Shown here: piece by piece, positions 34,869 through 43,809 of the stretch
Layout of the letters: every line of letters begins with the position of its first letter
Numbering within the stretch: position 1 is the stretch's first letter
Assembly (NCBI RefSeq): GCF_018390605.1
Contig: NZ_JAHBGD010000027.1
Location: forward strand, 156,190-220,189
Length of the DNA stretch: 64,000 bases
Direction of reading: 5' to 3'
Source: Ancylobacter defluvii
Lineage (GTDB): Bacteria > Pseudomonadota > Alphaproteobacteria > Rhizobiales > Xanthobacteraceae
Program-made: the position numbers and the translations under genes
Notes under the pieces: generated by a model
What the model saw: only the letters and a program-made list of their open reading frames with translations
Told to the model about the DNA's origin: nothing
Databases searched by the model: none

Positions 34869-36608
34869 ATGACCGCTCCGCTGCGTGCCGCTTTGTATCT
34901 GCGCGTCTCCACAGCCCGGCAAGCCGAGCACGATGTCTCGATCCCCGACCAGCGCCGGCAAGGCGAAGCGTACTGCCAAGCTCGCGGCTATCAACTGGTC
35001 GAGACCTATGTCGAGCCGGGGGCCTCGGCGACCAATGACCGCCGGCCCGAATTTCAGCGGATGATTGAGGCGGGCACGCTAAAGCCCGCGCCCTTCGATG
35101 TCGTGGTGGTGCACAGCTTCTCGCGCTTCTTCCGCGATCACTTCGAGTTGGAATTCTATGTCCGCAAACTCGCCCGCAATGGCGTGCGGCTGGTGTCGAT
35201 CACCCAAGAGATGGGCGACGACCCGATGCACGTCATGATGCGGCAGATCATGGCGCTGTTTGACGAGTACCAGTCGAAGGAGAACGCCAAGCACGTCCTG
35301 CGGGCGCAGAAGGAGAAGGCCCGGCAGGGCTTCTGGAACGGTGCTCGCCCGCCGATCGGCTATCGCGTGGTCGAGGCCGAACAGCGCGGCGCCAAGGTGA
35401 AGAAGAAGCTGGAGATCGATCCGCTCCACGCCGACACGGTGCGGCTGATCTTCGATCTCGCCCTAAATGGTGATGGCCGCTCCGGTCCGATGGGCGTGAA
35501 GGCCATCGTCAGCCATCTCAACCGCAACCGGATCTACACTCGCGAAGGTGGGCGCTGGGGAATCGGTCAGCTTCACCGGGTGCTGACTCGCCGCACCTAT
35601 GTCGGCGAGCACCAGTTCAACAGCCGCTCCAAGAGCAAGCAGAAGAAGCCGGAGAGCGAGGTGGTGGTGGTCGCCGTGCCGCGGCTGATCGACACCACCG
35701 TCTTCGACGCCGTGCAGGAGCAGCTTCAGGCGCGCAATCCGAAGATCGTGCCGCCGCGCGTGGTGAGCGGTCCGACGCTGCTCACCGGCATATGCTATTG
35801 CGCCCAGTGCGGCGGGGCCATGACCATCCGTACCGGCAAGAGCGGGCGCTATCGGTACTACGCTTGCTCGATCAAGGCACGGCAGGGCGACACCGGCTGT
35901 GCCGGCCGCGCCATCCCTATGGAAACCCTCGACACTCTTGTGGCGAGCCATATCGAGCAGCGCCTCCTTCAGCCCGAGCGGCTACAAGAAATCCTCGCCT
36001 CCATGCTCACGCATCGCCAAGAGCGGCTGGAGCGCCGCTGCGAGCACATAGTCGAGCTTACTAAGCGCGCCACCGAAGCCGACCAGAGACTACGCCGGCT
36101 CTATGACGCGATCGAATCAGGCGTGGCCGACATCACCGATCCCGCTCTGAAGGAAGGGATCGACGGGCTCAAGGCGATCCGTGACCAGGCGCGCGCCGAT
36201 GTGGCCCGTGCGCAAACCTCTCTTGCCACCTCAGGCGAGGACGCCGTGACGCCTGCCATGGTGGTGCGTTTCGCCGACATCGCTCGCAAGCGCATGCGCA
36301 TCGAAGGCGGCGGCTATCGGCGCGATCATTTGCGCGCCTTGGCTCAGCGAGTGGAGGTCGGAGACAAGGAAGTCCGCATCATCGGATCGAAAGGAGACCT
36401 GCTCCGAACGCTGGCTGCCGTTTCAGGAGGGAAATCGGCGGGGCTAGGCGTGCCCAGTTTGGGACTGAAATGGCGGAACGGGCGGGATTCGAACTTTGGT
36501 TCGCGACACGGCTTCGTGTCGGTAAAGCGCTCCTCAGATTTCGCTCAAAAGCGAATGTCGGAATCGGTTGAGACGTGCCCGTGGCTCATGATTTTTCGAG
36601 CGCCTTGA
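34869..36608 (+). CDS. Large serine recombinase
   Basis: 579 residues, intact. The resolvase domain has the catalytic Ser14 (LYLRVSTARQ), DQRRQGEAYCQARGY and the conserved arginine region HSFSRFFRDHFELEFY. The Recombinase domain has ARPPIGYRVVEAE, GRWGIGQLHRVLTRRTYVGEHQFN, and the zinc ribbon GICYCAQCGGAMTIRTGKSGRYRYYAC. A coiled-coil region follows (about 370-450). The last ~50 codons (WRNGRDSNFGSRHGFVSVKRSS) run through a tRNA-3'-end-like sequence on the opposite strand, typical of an attachment site at the border of an integrated element. Such enzymes catalyse directional attP x attB integration. Confidence 0.93.
   Translation: MTAPLRAALYLRVSTARQAEHDVSIPDQRRQGEAYCQARGYQLVETYVEPGASATNDRRPEFQRMIEAGTLKPAPFDVVVVHSFSRFFRDHFELEFYVRKLARNGVRLVSITQEMGDDPMHVMMRQIMALFDEYQSKENAKHVLRAQKEKARQGFWNGARPPIGYRVVEAEQRGAKVKKKLEIDPLHADTVRLIFDLALNGDGRSGPMGVKAIVSHLNRNRIYTREGGRWGIGQLHRVLTRRTYVGEHQFNSRSKSKQKKPESEVVVVAVPRLIDTTVFDAVQEQLQARNPKIVPPRVVSGPTLLTGICYCAQCGGAMTIRTGKSGRYRYYACSIKARQGDTGCAGRAIPMETLDTLVASHIEQRLLQPERLQEILASMLTHRQERLERRCEHIVELTKRATEADQRLRRLYDAIESGVADITDPALKEGIDGLKAIRDQARADVARAQTSLATSGEDAVTPAMVVRFADIARKRMRIEGGGYRRDHLRALAQRVEVGDKEVRIIGSKGDLLRTLAAVSGGKSAGLGVPSLGLKWRNGRDSNFGSRHGFVSVKRSSDFAQKRMSESVETCPWLMIFRAP
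36471..36494 (-). other. tRNA 3'-end-like sequence, candidate attachment core
   Basis: On the minus strand these bases read as a T-loop (GTTCGAAT), the 3' side of a T-stem, an acceptor strand and CCA (ending CCGTTCCGCCA). The 5' side of the T-stem and the rest of a tRNA are not present, so this is a tRNA tail only, inside the recombinase gene. It may be an attL/attR half or a decayed tRNA end. Confidence 0.5.
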
Positions 36609-36939
36609 ATTGGCGTGCGAGATTGTACGGCTCGTTGAAGGTCGTCGAGCCGGTGGCGACGAGACCGATCCGCTCGGTGCCGCGGGCAACCGCGGCGAGT
36701 GTCATCATGACGTCGAGATTGAAGCCGGGAGATTCATGTTCGATGTCGGCAGCGACCGAACTGGGTCCATCGGGCAGGAACAGGAAGTGCAGCTTGCCAC
36801 GCTCGGCGGCTTGCGCCTGCCGGACTTTCGCATCGAAGCTGGTATAGCTCAGGGGATCGACCCCCGACATGCGCCACGAGCCGGGCAGCGAGCCATATCC
36901 GTTGCCCAGATGCAGACCGATAATCATTTGGCGGGTCAT
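36602..36939 (-). pseudogene. NtaA/SnaA-type flavin monooxygenase, N-terminal fragment
   Basis: The ATG at 36939 opens a typical start of bacterial-luciferase-like monooxygenases of the nitrilotriacetate group (MIIGLHLGNGYGSLPGSWRM, AQAAERGKLHFLFLPDGPSS, LDVMMTLAAVARGTERIGLVATGSTTFNEPYNLARQFKAL). Similarity ends at about 36602 after ~112 of roughly 450 residues, and a stop follows at 36586. The break coincides with the end of the recombinase module, so the gene was cut by integration or by a later rearrangement. The missing part is not in the window. Confidence 0.85.
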
Positions 36940-37014
36940 TGGTCTCTCGCAGTCCACCGTCGGCCACGGACGATGGGGCAGCCCGCCCCATCATCCGGTG
37001 CATGATGGTGTCGA

Positions 37015-37761
37015 TTACATGTAGAGTGCGCGGTTCAGGCGGGGCAGGTAGTCCGGATCAAGTCCGTTGGCCGCACCCTCCAGCCGCTCCATCATCGCCG
37101 CGCCGGCGAGGTCGCGACGCTTCGGCAGTCGAGCCCTTTCGGCCGCGGCCAGCGCCGGACCCATCTCGTCACGGGTCAGGTCGGTGCAATAGGCTGGTGC
37201 GCCAGGCTGCTGGTGCCACGAATCGGCGAGGCTGCCGGCGTCAAAGGCGTCCAGCCCCGTATCCTCGACCAGCGCCAGCGTGACCCGGCGATCCTCGTCC
37301 CGGTCGGCGGCGACGGGGAGTGCGATCCGGCCCGGCGCACCGACCGGCTTGCCTTTGTTGGCAAGGGACGCGGTGCCGATCGCGTTCCAGGCTTTGGCGA
37401 TCGGTCGACCGAGCTGTTCGGCCACCCACAGGCTTTCGACTTGCCCTGCCTCGACGGCCTCGATCCGGTTATCGCGAGAGGGATAATAGTTGGACGTGTC
37501 GATCACGACCGTCTCGTCCGGAAGTCCGGCGAGCAGTGGCGCGACATCCGGAATCTTGTTGAAGGGGATGGAGAGGATCACGACGTCGACATCAAGGACC
37601 GCGTCCTCTGCCGTCACCGCCCGTCCGCCGGACGACAGGATATCGGGGCCGATCGTTTCGGGACCACGCGAGTTGGCGACCTTCAGGTCGTGCCCTGCCT
37701 CGCTTAACCGATGGACCAGGGTCTTGCCGATGTTGCCGGTTCCAAGAATGCCGATCTTCAT
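37015..37761 (-). CDS. NAD(P)-binding reductase of the COG2085/F420-dependent NADP reductase type
   Basis: 248 residues from the ATG at 37761, after AAGGACA; a longer frame to 37896 lacks family similarity at its N-terminus. The Rossmann motif MKIGILGTGNIGKTLVHRLSEAGHDLKVANSRGPE is followed by DVDVVILSIPFNKIPDVAPLL and VVIDTSNYYPSRDN. Members reduce F420/NADP or unknown substrates. Here a general oxidoreductase role near stress genes is all that can be said. Confidence 0.82.
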   Translation of the reverse strand: MKIGILGTGNIGKTLVHRLSEAGHDLKVANSRGPETIGPDILSSGGRAVTAEDAVLDVDVVILSIPFNKIPDVAPLLAGLPDETVVIDTSNYYPSRDNRIEAVEAGQVESLWVAEQLGRPIAKAWNAIGTASLANKGKPVGAPGRIALPVAADRDEDRRVTLALVEDTGLDAFDAGSLADSWHQQPGAPAYCTDLTRDEMGPALAAAERARLPKRRDLAGAAMMERLEGAANGLDPDYLPRLNRALYM

Positions 37762-37906
37762 GTGTGCTGTCCTTTTGCTGTTTGATTTGGAGCCGGCTTG
37801 GCGATGTGCCGCAGCCGACCGTGTCTGGGGGGATGAGGTAATGCGAAAGGAAGGCGACGCGGGGCTGGCATCGCGAGCCGCCTGCCGCCGCCGCATCGTC
37901 GATCCG

Positions 37907-38383
37907 TCATTTCGGATCGCTTTCGACCGCCGGCAGGGCGAAGTCGTCGAGCGTCCGACGCAGGTCGGTGGCGCCGCGTTCGTCGAGTTTGCAGGCGGTC
38001 CTGATCTGACCGCTGATCGCCAGGACGGCGGGGCGGAGCGTTTCGCCAGCGGGTGTCAGGTCGATGAGGACGCGCCGTTCGTCGGCAGTGTCGCGGACCC
38101 GCGTGACCTTTCCCGCCATCGCCAGCCGCTTCAGCAGCGGCGTGATGGTGCCCGTATCCATGCCGAGCTTTCCGCCCAGCTCGCCCACCGTGCGCGGCGT
38201 GTCGGCAAAGAGTTCGAGCAAGACAAGATATTGCGGGAACGTCAGTCCCAGCGGTTCGAGGAACGGCTTGTGCATCCGCGCCATCCGGTTGGCTGCGCGG
38301 TAAACGGCGAACGACAGCTCGTTGCCGGCCCCTGACCGATTGTCCGAGGCCGCTTCGGCTAAATCACTAGTGGGCTCTTTCAT
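37907..38383 (-). CDS. MarR/OhrR-type regulator lacking the sensing cysteine
   Basis: 158 residues. The winged-helix core is OhrR-like: FLEPLGLTFPQYLVLLELF, TVGELGGKLGMDTGTITPLLKRLAMAGKVTRVRDTADERRVLIDLTPAG. OhrR proteins sense organic peroxides through an N-terminal Cys in a LCFALY motif. Here the equivalent is LSFAVY (Ser24). One Cys remains near the C-terminus (RTACKLDERG). No Shine-Dalgarno site is seen before the ATG at 38383. It may have lost peroxide sensing or respond to other ligands. Confidence 0.88.
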   Translation of the reverse strand: MKEPTSDLAEAASDNRSGAGNELSFAVYRAANRMARMHKPFLEPLGLTFPQYLVLLELFADTPRTVGELGGKLGMDTGTITPLLKRLAMAGKVTRVRDTADERRVLIDLTPAGETLRPAVLAISGQIRTACKLDERGATDLRRTLDDFALPAVESDPK

Positions 38384-38404
38384 AGCGCACTAGATAGTAG
38401 CGCA
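38383..38404. promoter_or_regulatory. Direct-repeat operator candidate at the marR start
   Basis: TAGCGCA occurs at 38383-38389 and 38398-38404, 15 bases apart (TGCGCTA twice on the coding strand), touching the start codon of the MarR gene. Position and spacing suggest autoregulation. Confidence 0.5.
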
Positions 38405-38644
38405 AATCTGAGGATACAAGATCGCGAGGTGAGACCTTCTCCGAAGATCGATCGATTTTGGCGACAGTCGGCAACCGCCCAGTGATGGCGCCGGAGGTCG
38501 TAGTTTACGCCGATAGCAGGTAGCGCTCGCACCGGACGGGAGAGCCCGTCAGCAGTTCGACTCGGTAGCGGGACGCAGACTTGGCGATCCAGGCGCAACG
38601 GGGTCCGTCGTTCCCTTCCGTCATATCCGCGTCCCGCATTGAGA

Positions 38645-39070
38645 TCAGGTGACCGTAACGACGATGGCCACGTCGATGTTGTCCTTCACCGCGTTCGAAT
38701 AGGGGCACGTCGCATGCGCCGCCTGCACGATCTCCTCGGCCGTTGCCTGATCGACCCCGGTGATCGTAACGTCGAGCGCCACTGAAAGCGCGAAACCCCC
38801 GCTGCCATTTGGCGACAAGCCCACTTCGGCCACCACCACGATGTCGGCATCCTTCACCCTGGTCGTCTTGTTGCGGGTGACGTGGATCACCGCATTCTCG
38901 AAGCAGGCCGCATAGCCGGCCGCGAACAGTTGCTCCGGATTGGTCGCGCCGCCCTTGCCGCCCATCGTCGTGGGCAAGGCCAGCGGGAGATCGAGAAGGC
39001 CGTCCTCGCTGCGGACGGTGCCGCTGCGGCCGCCAATTGCGGCGACTTTCGTGCTGTAGAGAGTGCTCAT
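38645..39070 (-). CDS. ohr: Organic hydroperoxide resistance protein Ohr
   Basis: 141 residues, the family length. It has ATNPEQLFAAGYAACFENAV with the peroxidatic Cys56, and the resolving Cys in AAHATCPYSNAVKDN. Arg15 and Glu46 are in the expected places. Ohr is a thiol peroxidase that reduces organic hydroperoxides with lipoylated partners. It starts 13 bases after the SDR stop and is probably co-transcribed with that gene, while the MarR-type gene lies 260 bases downstream. Confidence 0.93.
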   Translation of the reverse strand: MSTLYSTKVAAIGGRSGTVRSEDGLLDLPLALPTTMGGKGGATNPEQLFAAGYAACFENAVIHVTRNKTTRVKDADIVVVAEVGLSPNGSGGFALSVALDVTITGVDQATAEEIVQAAHATCPYSNAVKDNIDVAIVVTVT

Positions 39071-39083
39071 CGTTGGGCTCCCG

Positions 39084-39962
39084 TCACAGCATGTCCGACA
39101 TGCCGAACGAGGTGAGCATGTCGTTCTGGATCGGGCGTACGGCCTCGTTCAGTCGATGGATACCGAAGTCCAGACCCTCGGGCATTACGACTGTGCGCAA
39201 TGGACGCCGCTCCGTGGCCTCGACGAGTTGCGTGATTGCATCTGCCACGCGCTGGGGCCGCGGGGGATTGGCCTCGTCCTGTCCGTCATTGGCGTGGGCC
39301 TTGATATGACCCGGGATCGTCGCAACCTCGCCGTAGGATGCAAGGACGGCCTGGTCGGATGGCTCTGGGCTCGACGAGATGAGGTTGCTGGGGAATGGCC
39401 CCGGCTCGACGATGACGGAGTCGATTCCGAAGCCCTTCAGTTCATACCGATAGGCTTCGGCAAGCCCCTCGAGTGCAAACTTGCTTGCTGAGTAGGTGCC
39501 GAAGAATGGAAAGACCACCCGGCCCATCAGGGACGTCACGTGAACGAGGAGCCCGCTGCCGGCGGCACGCATATGCGGCAGCACGGCGCGGTCTGCCCGC
39601 ACGGCGCCAAAGAAATTGACCGCAAACAGCCGCTCGATATCTGCCACCGTGTAGGCTTCCGTTATCCCCACAGGCATCAATCCGGCATTGTTGACCAGAA
39701 CATCGATCTTTCCATGCTGCTTGAAGACTTGGTCGATTGTGGAATTGACCGAGGCCTCGTCGGCGACGTCCATCTCCAGCACCTGCAGCGCATGTCCTTC
39801 GGCTTTAGCCGCGTCGATAAGGTCCTTTCGGACCTTGGCATTTCTTCCTTCGATGTCCCGCATGGTCGCAACCACCGTATGACCTCGCCTTGCGAGTTCC
39901 AATACCGTGAGATTTCCAAAACCACTGCTCGCACCGGTCACAACAACGACTTTTCCGCTCAT
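39084..39962 (-). CDS. Short-chain dehydrogenase/reductase
   Basis: 292 residues of the classical SDR type: VVVVTGASSGFGNLTVLELARRG (TGxxxGxG), NNAGLMPVG, catalytic Ser in VHVTSLMGRV and YSASKFALEGLAEAY. The coenzyme is likely NADP from the basic MRD region. It is divergent from a TetR regulator with a strong palindromic operator between, so it is induced by that regulator's ligand. The ohr gene follows, suggesting a joint response to reactive carbonyls or peroxides (inference). Confidence 0.92.
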   Translation of the reverse strand: MSGKVVVVTGASSGFGNLTVLELARRGHTVVATMRDIEGRNAKVRKDLIDAAKAEGHALQVLEMDVADEASVNSTIDQVFKQHGKIDVLVNNAGLMPVGITEAYTVADIERLFAVNFFGAVRADRAVLPHMRAAGSGLLVHVTSLMGRVVFPFFGTYSASKFALEGLAEAYRYELKGFGIDSVIVEPGPFPSNLISSSPEPSDQAVLASYGEVATIPGHIKAHANDGQDEANPPRPQRVADAITQLVEATERRPLRTVVMPEGLDFGIHRLNEAVRPIQNDMLTSFGMSDML

Positions 39963-40039
39963 CTCAAGTCCCTTCTCTGTTTTCCTCAGCGCTCAGCTAG
40001 CTATATATACAGACCTGTCTACCCTTGCAATCGAAAAAT

Positions 40040-40057
40040 AGACAGATTAGTCTGTCT
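40040..40057. promoter_or_regulatory. TetR-type operator
   Basis: AGACAGA and TCTGTCT are perfect inverted arms around TTAG. A related half-length copy, AGACCTGTCT, lies at 40011-40020. Both are between the divergent SDR and TetR genes (starts 39962 and 40090). Confidence 0.8.
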
Positions 40058-40089
40058 TTGTGCGAGCGAAGAATTTGAGGTGAAGGAAA

Positions 40090-40755
40090 ATGAAAAAGCG
40101 CGGCGTGCGTGCGTTCATGGATGTGGATGGGCGATCGCTTGACGCCCTTGCCCCGCGAGAACGCATCTTGAAGACGGCGTCGGACCTGTTTTACCGGCTC
40201 AGCATCAACTCCGTCGGGATCGATCGGATCATTGCCGAAAGCGGCGTGGCCAAGATGACCTTCTACAAGCACTTTCCGTCCAAGGCCGACCTCATCGCTA
40301 CCTATCTGCGTTATAAAAGTGATGCGTGGTTTCAGATGCTCGCAACCGCGACCGAAAGAGCCGGCCTATCGCCGCTGGAGCGCGTTCTCGCCATTTTTGA
40401 CGCACTGGACGAGCCTTTGCGTGCGCCGTCTTTCCGCGGCTGCCCCTTCGTGAAGGGACTGGCCGAATTCGGGCCGGAGGCTAACTCCCCGGACGTACAG
40501 GCGACAATCTCCGAGTACTTCAAGCAATTGCACGACTTTGTTGCGTCACTCGTCGCGCCTTTGGCATTGAACGAGTCCGAAAAAGCCGTGGTTCAGATCT
40601 TGTCGCTCGTCCATGGCTCAATCGTGATCGCCCAATCGACACGCGATCCCGCCTTGGTGGAGGCAAACCGCGATGCGGCCAGAGTGTTGCTGGAAGATAA
40701 GTTGATCTCGTCGTCTGAACCCGGAGCTCGTGTGAACGTGGGACAGGCGGTCTAA
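40090..40755 (+). CDS. TetR-family transcriptional regulator
   Basis: 221 residues; ATG at 40090 after GAAGGAA. The N-terminal helix-turn-helix is standard (PRERILKTASDLFYRLSINSVGIDRIIAESGVAKMTFYKHFPSKADLIATYL), and the ligand-binding part resembles YcdC/AcrR-like regulators (SFRGCPFVKGLAEFGPEANSPDVQATI). It most likely represses the divergent SDR-ohr operon and itself through the palindrome at 40040-40057. Confidence 0.93.
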   Translation: MKKRGVRAFMDVDGRSLDALAPRERILKTASDLFYRLSINSVGIDRIIAESGVAKMTFYKHFPSKADLIATYLRYKSDAWFQMLATATERAGLSPLERVLAIFDALDEPLRAPSFRGCPFVKGLAEFGPEANSPDVQATISEYFKQLHDFVASLVAPLALNESEKAVVQILSLVHGSIVIAQSTRDPALVEANRDAARVLLEDKLISSSEPGARVNVGQAV

Positions 40756-40846
40756 CGCCGCAAAAGGCGACACTCCGGACTGAGGTGGTCCCCGACAATC
40801 GGACAGGGAGTTAAGCTTGGTTCGGCCTGACGGAGGGACGAGCCCG

Positions 40847-41131
40847 ATGACCGGGAAGAGGAAGCGAAATTCAGCTGAGTTCAAGGCGAAGGTGGCCCTG
40901 GAGGCGCTGCGCGGGGAGCAGACAGTGGCGCAGCTGGCGGCGAAGCATGGCCTCCACCAGACCATGATCAACGCCTGGAAGAAGCAGGCGGTCGAGGGGA
41001 TGGCGACGGTGTTCTCCGGCAAGGCGCAAGCCGCCGACGGCGCCCGCGAGAGCGAGATCGACCAGATCCATGCCAGGATCGGCCAACTGGTGGTGGAACG
41101 GGACTCTTTGCGTCGGGCCTCCGGGCGATGA
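40847..41131 (+). CDS. IS3-family OrfA
   Basis: 94 residues from the ATG at 40847. The helix-turn-helix is visible (RKRNSAEFKAKVALEALRGEQTVAQLAAKHGLHQTMINAWKKQAVEGM) with the leucine-zipper-like tail EIDQIHARIGQLVVERDSLRRASGR, ending as complete OrfA proteins do. It would bind the IS ends and be joined to OrfB by programmed frameshifting. Intact in itself, but its OrfB partner is broken. Confidence 0.88.
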   Translation: MTGKRKRNSAEFKAKVALEALRGEQTVAQLAAKHGLHQTMINAWKKQAVEGMATVFSGKAQAADGARESEIDQIHARIGQLVVERDSLRRASGR

Positions 41132-42142
41132 GCGTGGGGGCCAAACGCGAGATGATCGAACCAGATCATCCTGAACTGCCGATCACGCGCCAGTGTGCGC
41201 TGGTCGGCATCAGCCGATCGGCCTTCTACGGCAGCCCGCGGACCGAAAGCCCCGAGAACCTTGCCATCATGCGGGCGATCGACGGCCAGTTCCTCGAGAC
41301 GCCCTGGTACGGCTCGCGGCAGATGGTGCGCCATCTGCGCCGGCAGGGACATGAGGTCGGGCGCAAGCGCGTGCGGCGCCTCATGGCCCGGATGAGGCTG
41401 GCCGCCATCTACCAGCGGCCGAAGACCACGGTGCGCGCGCCCCCCCGCAGCACCGCATCTTCCCCTATTTCCTTCGGACCATGGTCATCGACAGGCCCGA
41501 TCAGGTCAGGTGCGCCGACATCACCTACATCCCGATGCGGTGCGGGTTCCTGTACCTGGTCGCCATCATGGACTGGCACAGCCGCAGGGTTCTGTCCTGG
41601 CGACTGTCCAACACCATGGAGTTGGACTTCTGCATCGAGGCGCTGGAGGAGGCCTTGTCCAGGTTCGGGCGGCCGAGCATCTTCAATACCGACCAGAGTA
41701 GCCAGTTCACCAGCCCGCGCTTCACCCAGGTGCTGCTGGACGCCGGCGTGCGGATCTCCATGGATGGCCGCGGCCGGTGGCCGCCCTGCGCACAGCCATT
41801 GAAAAGCGGAGACCGCCTCCCAACTATATCCACCACACGGACCGTGGCTCGTAATACGCGGCCGGGCTACCGGCAGGCGCTCGCCGAACACGGTCTCGTC
41901 GGATCGATGAGGCGCCGCAGCAATCCATACGATAACGCCAAGGCCGAGAGCTTCATGAAAACGCTCAATGTCGAGGCCGTCTATCCTATGGCCTACGAGA
42001 TTTTCGACGATGTGCCGCCGATCTTCCGCGCTTCATCGATCAGGTCTACAACGCAAGCCGACTACATTCCGCGCTCGGCTATCTCAGCCCGCAGCAGTTC
42101 GAGGATCAACACGCCCGGCTCTCGGTCAAAACCGCAGCCTGA
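41128..42142 (+). pseudogene. IS3-family OrfB transposase, chimera of two elements
   Basis: Part one (41128-~41776) has ALVGISRSAFYG, LMARMRLAAIYQRPKTTV, then a +1 shift in a run of seven C (near 41440). It goes on with the rve core (VIDRPDQVRCADITYIPM, LVAIMDWHSRRVLSWRLSNTM, IFNTDQSSQFTS, VRISMDGRGRW). From ~41777 another transposase starts (VAALRTAIEKRRPPPNYIHHTDRGS), has a TAA, shifts frame, continues [15 protein letters not shown], shifts again, and ends [25 protein letters not shown] at 42142. Catalytic Asp and Glu thus come from different elements. It cannot be active. Confidence 0.85.
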
Positions 42143-42339
42143 TCCTGTCTACCCGCAGGGGCGCACTCCAGCCCGGACGAGATACTCCATCGCTGTCTGA
42201 CACCTAAATGGGCGTTCTTGCCGACCAGCGGCGCGGGTGCCGCGATAGACGGTGCTCCGTTCGGCCTTAGCGTACGATTTCGCACTGCTCTTGTTCCGAC
42301 CTCAGCATCGCCTCGCCAACGGAAAGAAGACCCATCGCC

Positions 42340-43809
42340 TTACTCAGCATCCAGCATTGCTTCCTGGGTAATGACCGCCGTCATGCCCTCGCGCAGGATA
42401 GCGTCAAGAGACTCCTCCAGCCTTGCGCCAAATGCCCCGGTACTCATGGCTTCAGGCAGAACGTCAGGGCAGGCGGCGGCGATGGTCGCAAGCAGCGTCG
42501 CCGCATCCCTTCTGCCGGAGACCGCCGCGATAAGCGCATCGGCCCGCGGATCATCAACGCGAATTGGAGCACCGCAGGCATCTCGGCGGGCGAGATAGGC
42601 GACCCAGCTTGACAGCGCGAAGGCGAAGGGTCGGACCGGCGAACCGGCCTCCATCGCTTCCATTGCGGGTGCGGTGATGCGCTGGGGCAGTTTCTGCGTG
42701 CCGTCCATTGCAATCTGCGCGGTAGCATGGGCGATCGAGGGGTTGGTGAAACGCTCGGCGAGAGCCGTGGCATAAGCATCGAGATCAATTGCCAAGCCGC
42801 GCACAGTGGCGGCGGCGGCCTTCAGATGACGGCGCACCAGAACGGCATGGGCCGGATCGGCCATCACGTCCCGCACATAGGCCTTGCCCGAGAGCTGACC
42901 GCTATAGGCGAGCATGGAATGCGCGCCATTGAGCATACGCAGCTTCATCTGTTCGTAAGGGCCGACATCCCGAACGAACAGAGCACCTTCGAGCTCCCAC
43001 TCCGGGCGGCCAGCGCTGAAATCGTCCTCTATCACCCATTGCCGGAAAGGCTCGGTTTCGACCGCAGCAATATCTTCATGCCCGGTGAGCTGCTGCGCCG
43101 CGGCCAGCGTGTCGCGCGTGGCAGCCGGGGTGATGCGGTCCACCATGGTCGAGGGAAAGGTGGCATGGGCCGCGATCCAGCCGGCAAGATCGTGCGGGTA
43201 GGTCGCGTCAGCGAATTCAAGAACCGCCCGGCGCAGCTTCTGCCCGTTATGTGAGAGGTTGTCACAGCTAAGAACGGTGAAAGCAGGCAGGCGCGCCGCT
43301 CGCCGCGCGGCGAGCGCCGCGACGATCAGCCCGATCACGCCGGCCGGCGCCTCGGGATGGGCTAGGTCAGCCGCAACCGCTGGATGGGTACGATCGAGAG
43401 CGCCGTCGCTGGCTATACCGTAACCCTTCTCGGTCACGGTAATCGAGACGATCCGGCAGCCGGGACGGGACATCGCGGCCAGCGCGCAGCTTGCCATACG
43501 CGGGCCGGCGATCACATGCTTGAGCGCGCCGATCACCCGAGCATGGGTCTCCAGCCCACGCTCGATCAACACATAGCGTCCATCCTGTGGATTCAGCGCC
43601 TCGGCGACCGCTGTTCCCCGCAACGAAACGCCGATCACCCGCCAGTCGCCACCGCGCCGCGCCAGCACCTTGTCGGTATAGTCGAGGAGATGCGCCCGAG
43701 CGAAATTGCCGAGCCCGAGATGCACGATGCCGGCCCGATACTCCTCCGGGCGGTAACGCGGCCAGACGGCTGCTCCGGCGGAAAAAGCCGTTGCGGAAAG
43801 CCTGTTCAT
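42340..43809 (-). CDS. uxuB: D-mannonate oxidoreductase (fructuronate reductase)
   Basis: 489 residues of the polyol/mannitol dehydrogenase family with GIVHLGLGNFARAHLLDYTDKVL near the N-terminus, VSITVTEKGYGI, VLSCDNLSHNG, PSTMVDRITPA and the catalytic-lysine region YEQMKLRMLNGAHS. UxuB interconverts D-fructuronate and D-mannonate with NADH. It overlaps the uxuA stop by 4 bases and is the last gene of the TRAP/uronate operon. Confidence 0.93.
   Translation of the reverse strand: MNRLSATAFSAGAAVWPRYRPEEYRAGIVHLGLGNFARAHLLDYTDKVLARRGGDWRVIGVSLRGTAVAEALNPQDGRYVLIERGLETHARVIGALKHVIAGPRMASCALAAMSRPGCRIVSITVTEKGYGIASDGALDRTHPAVAADLAHPEAPAGVIGLIVAALAARRAARLPAFTVLSCDNLSHNGQKLRRAVLEFADATYPHDLAGWIAAHATFPSTMVDRITPAATRDTLAAAQQLTGHEDIAAVETEPFRQWVIEDDFSAGRPEWELEGALFVRDVGPYEQMKLRMLNGAHSMLAYSGQLSGKAYVRDVMADPAHAVLVRRHLKAAAATVRGLAIDLDAYATALAERFTNPSIAHATAQIAMDGTQKLPQRITAPAMEAMEAGSPVRPFAFALSSWVAYLARRDACGAPIRVDDPRADALIAAVSGRRDAATLLATIAAACPDVLPEAMSTGAFGARLEESLDAILREGMTAVITQEAMLDAE

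Larger units (their letters stand above)
40781..42200 (+). mobile_element. Chimeric IS3-family element
   Basis: The left end is placed near TGAGGTGGTCC at 40781 from similarity to IS3-type ends; the right end is uncertain. It has overlapping orfA and orfB frames (ATGA at 41128-41131) as in IS3 elements. Around 41776 the transposase switches from one IS3 subgroup to another, so the right part, including the right end, comes from a different element. This makes the copy non-functional. Confidence 0.7.

Noticed and set aside
36471..36560. A complete tRNA gene on the minus strand
   Set aside because: Only the T-loop, acceptor 3' strand and CCA are present; the T-stem 5' side does not pair and there is no anticodon arm.
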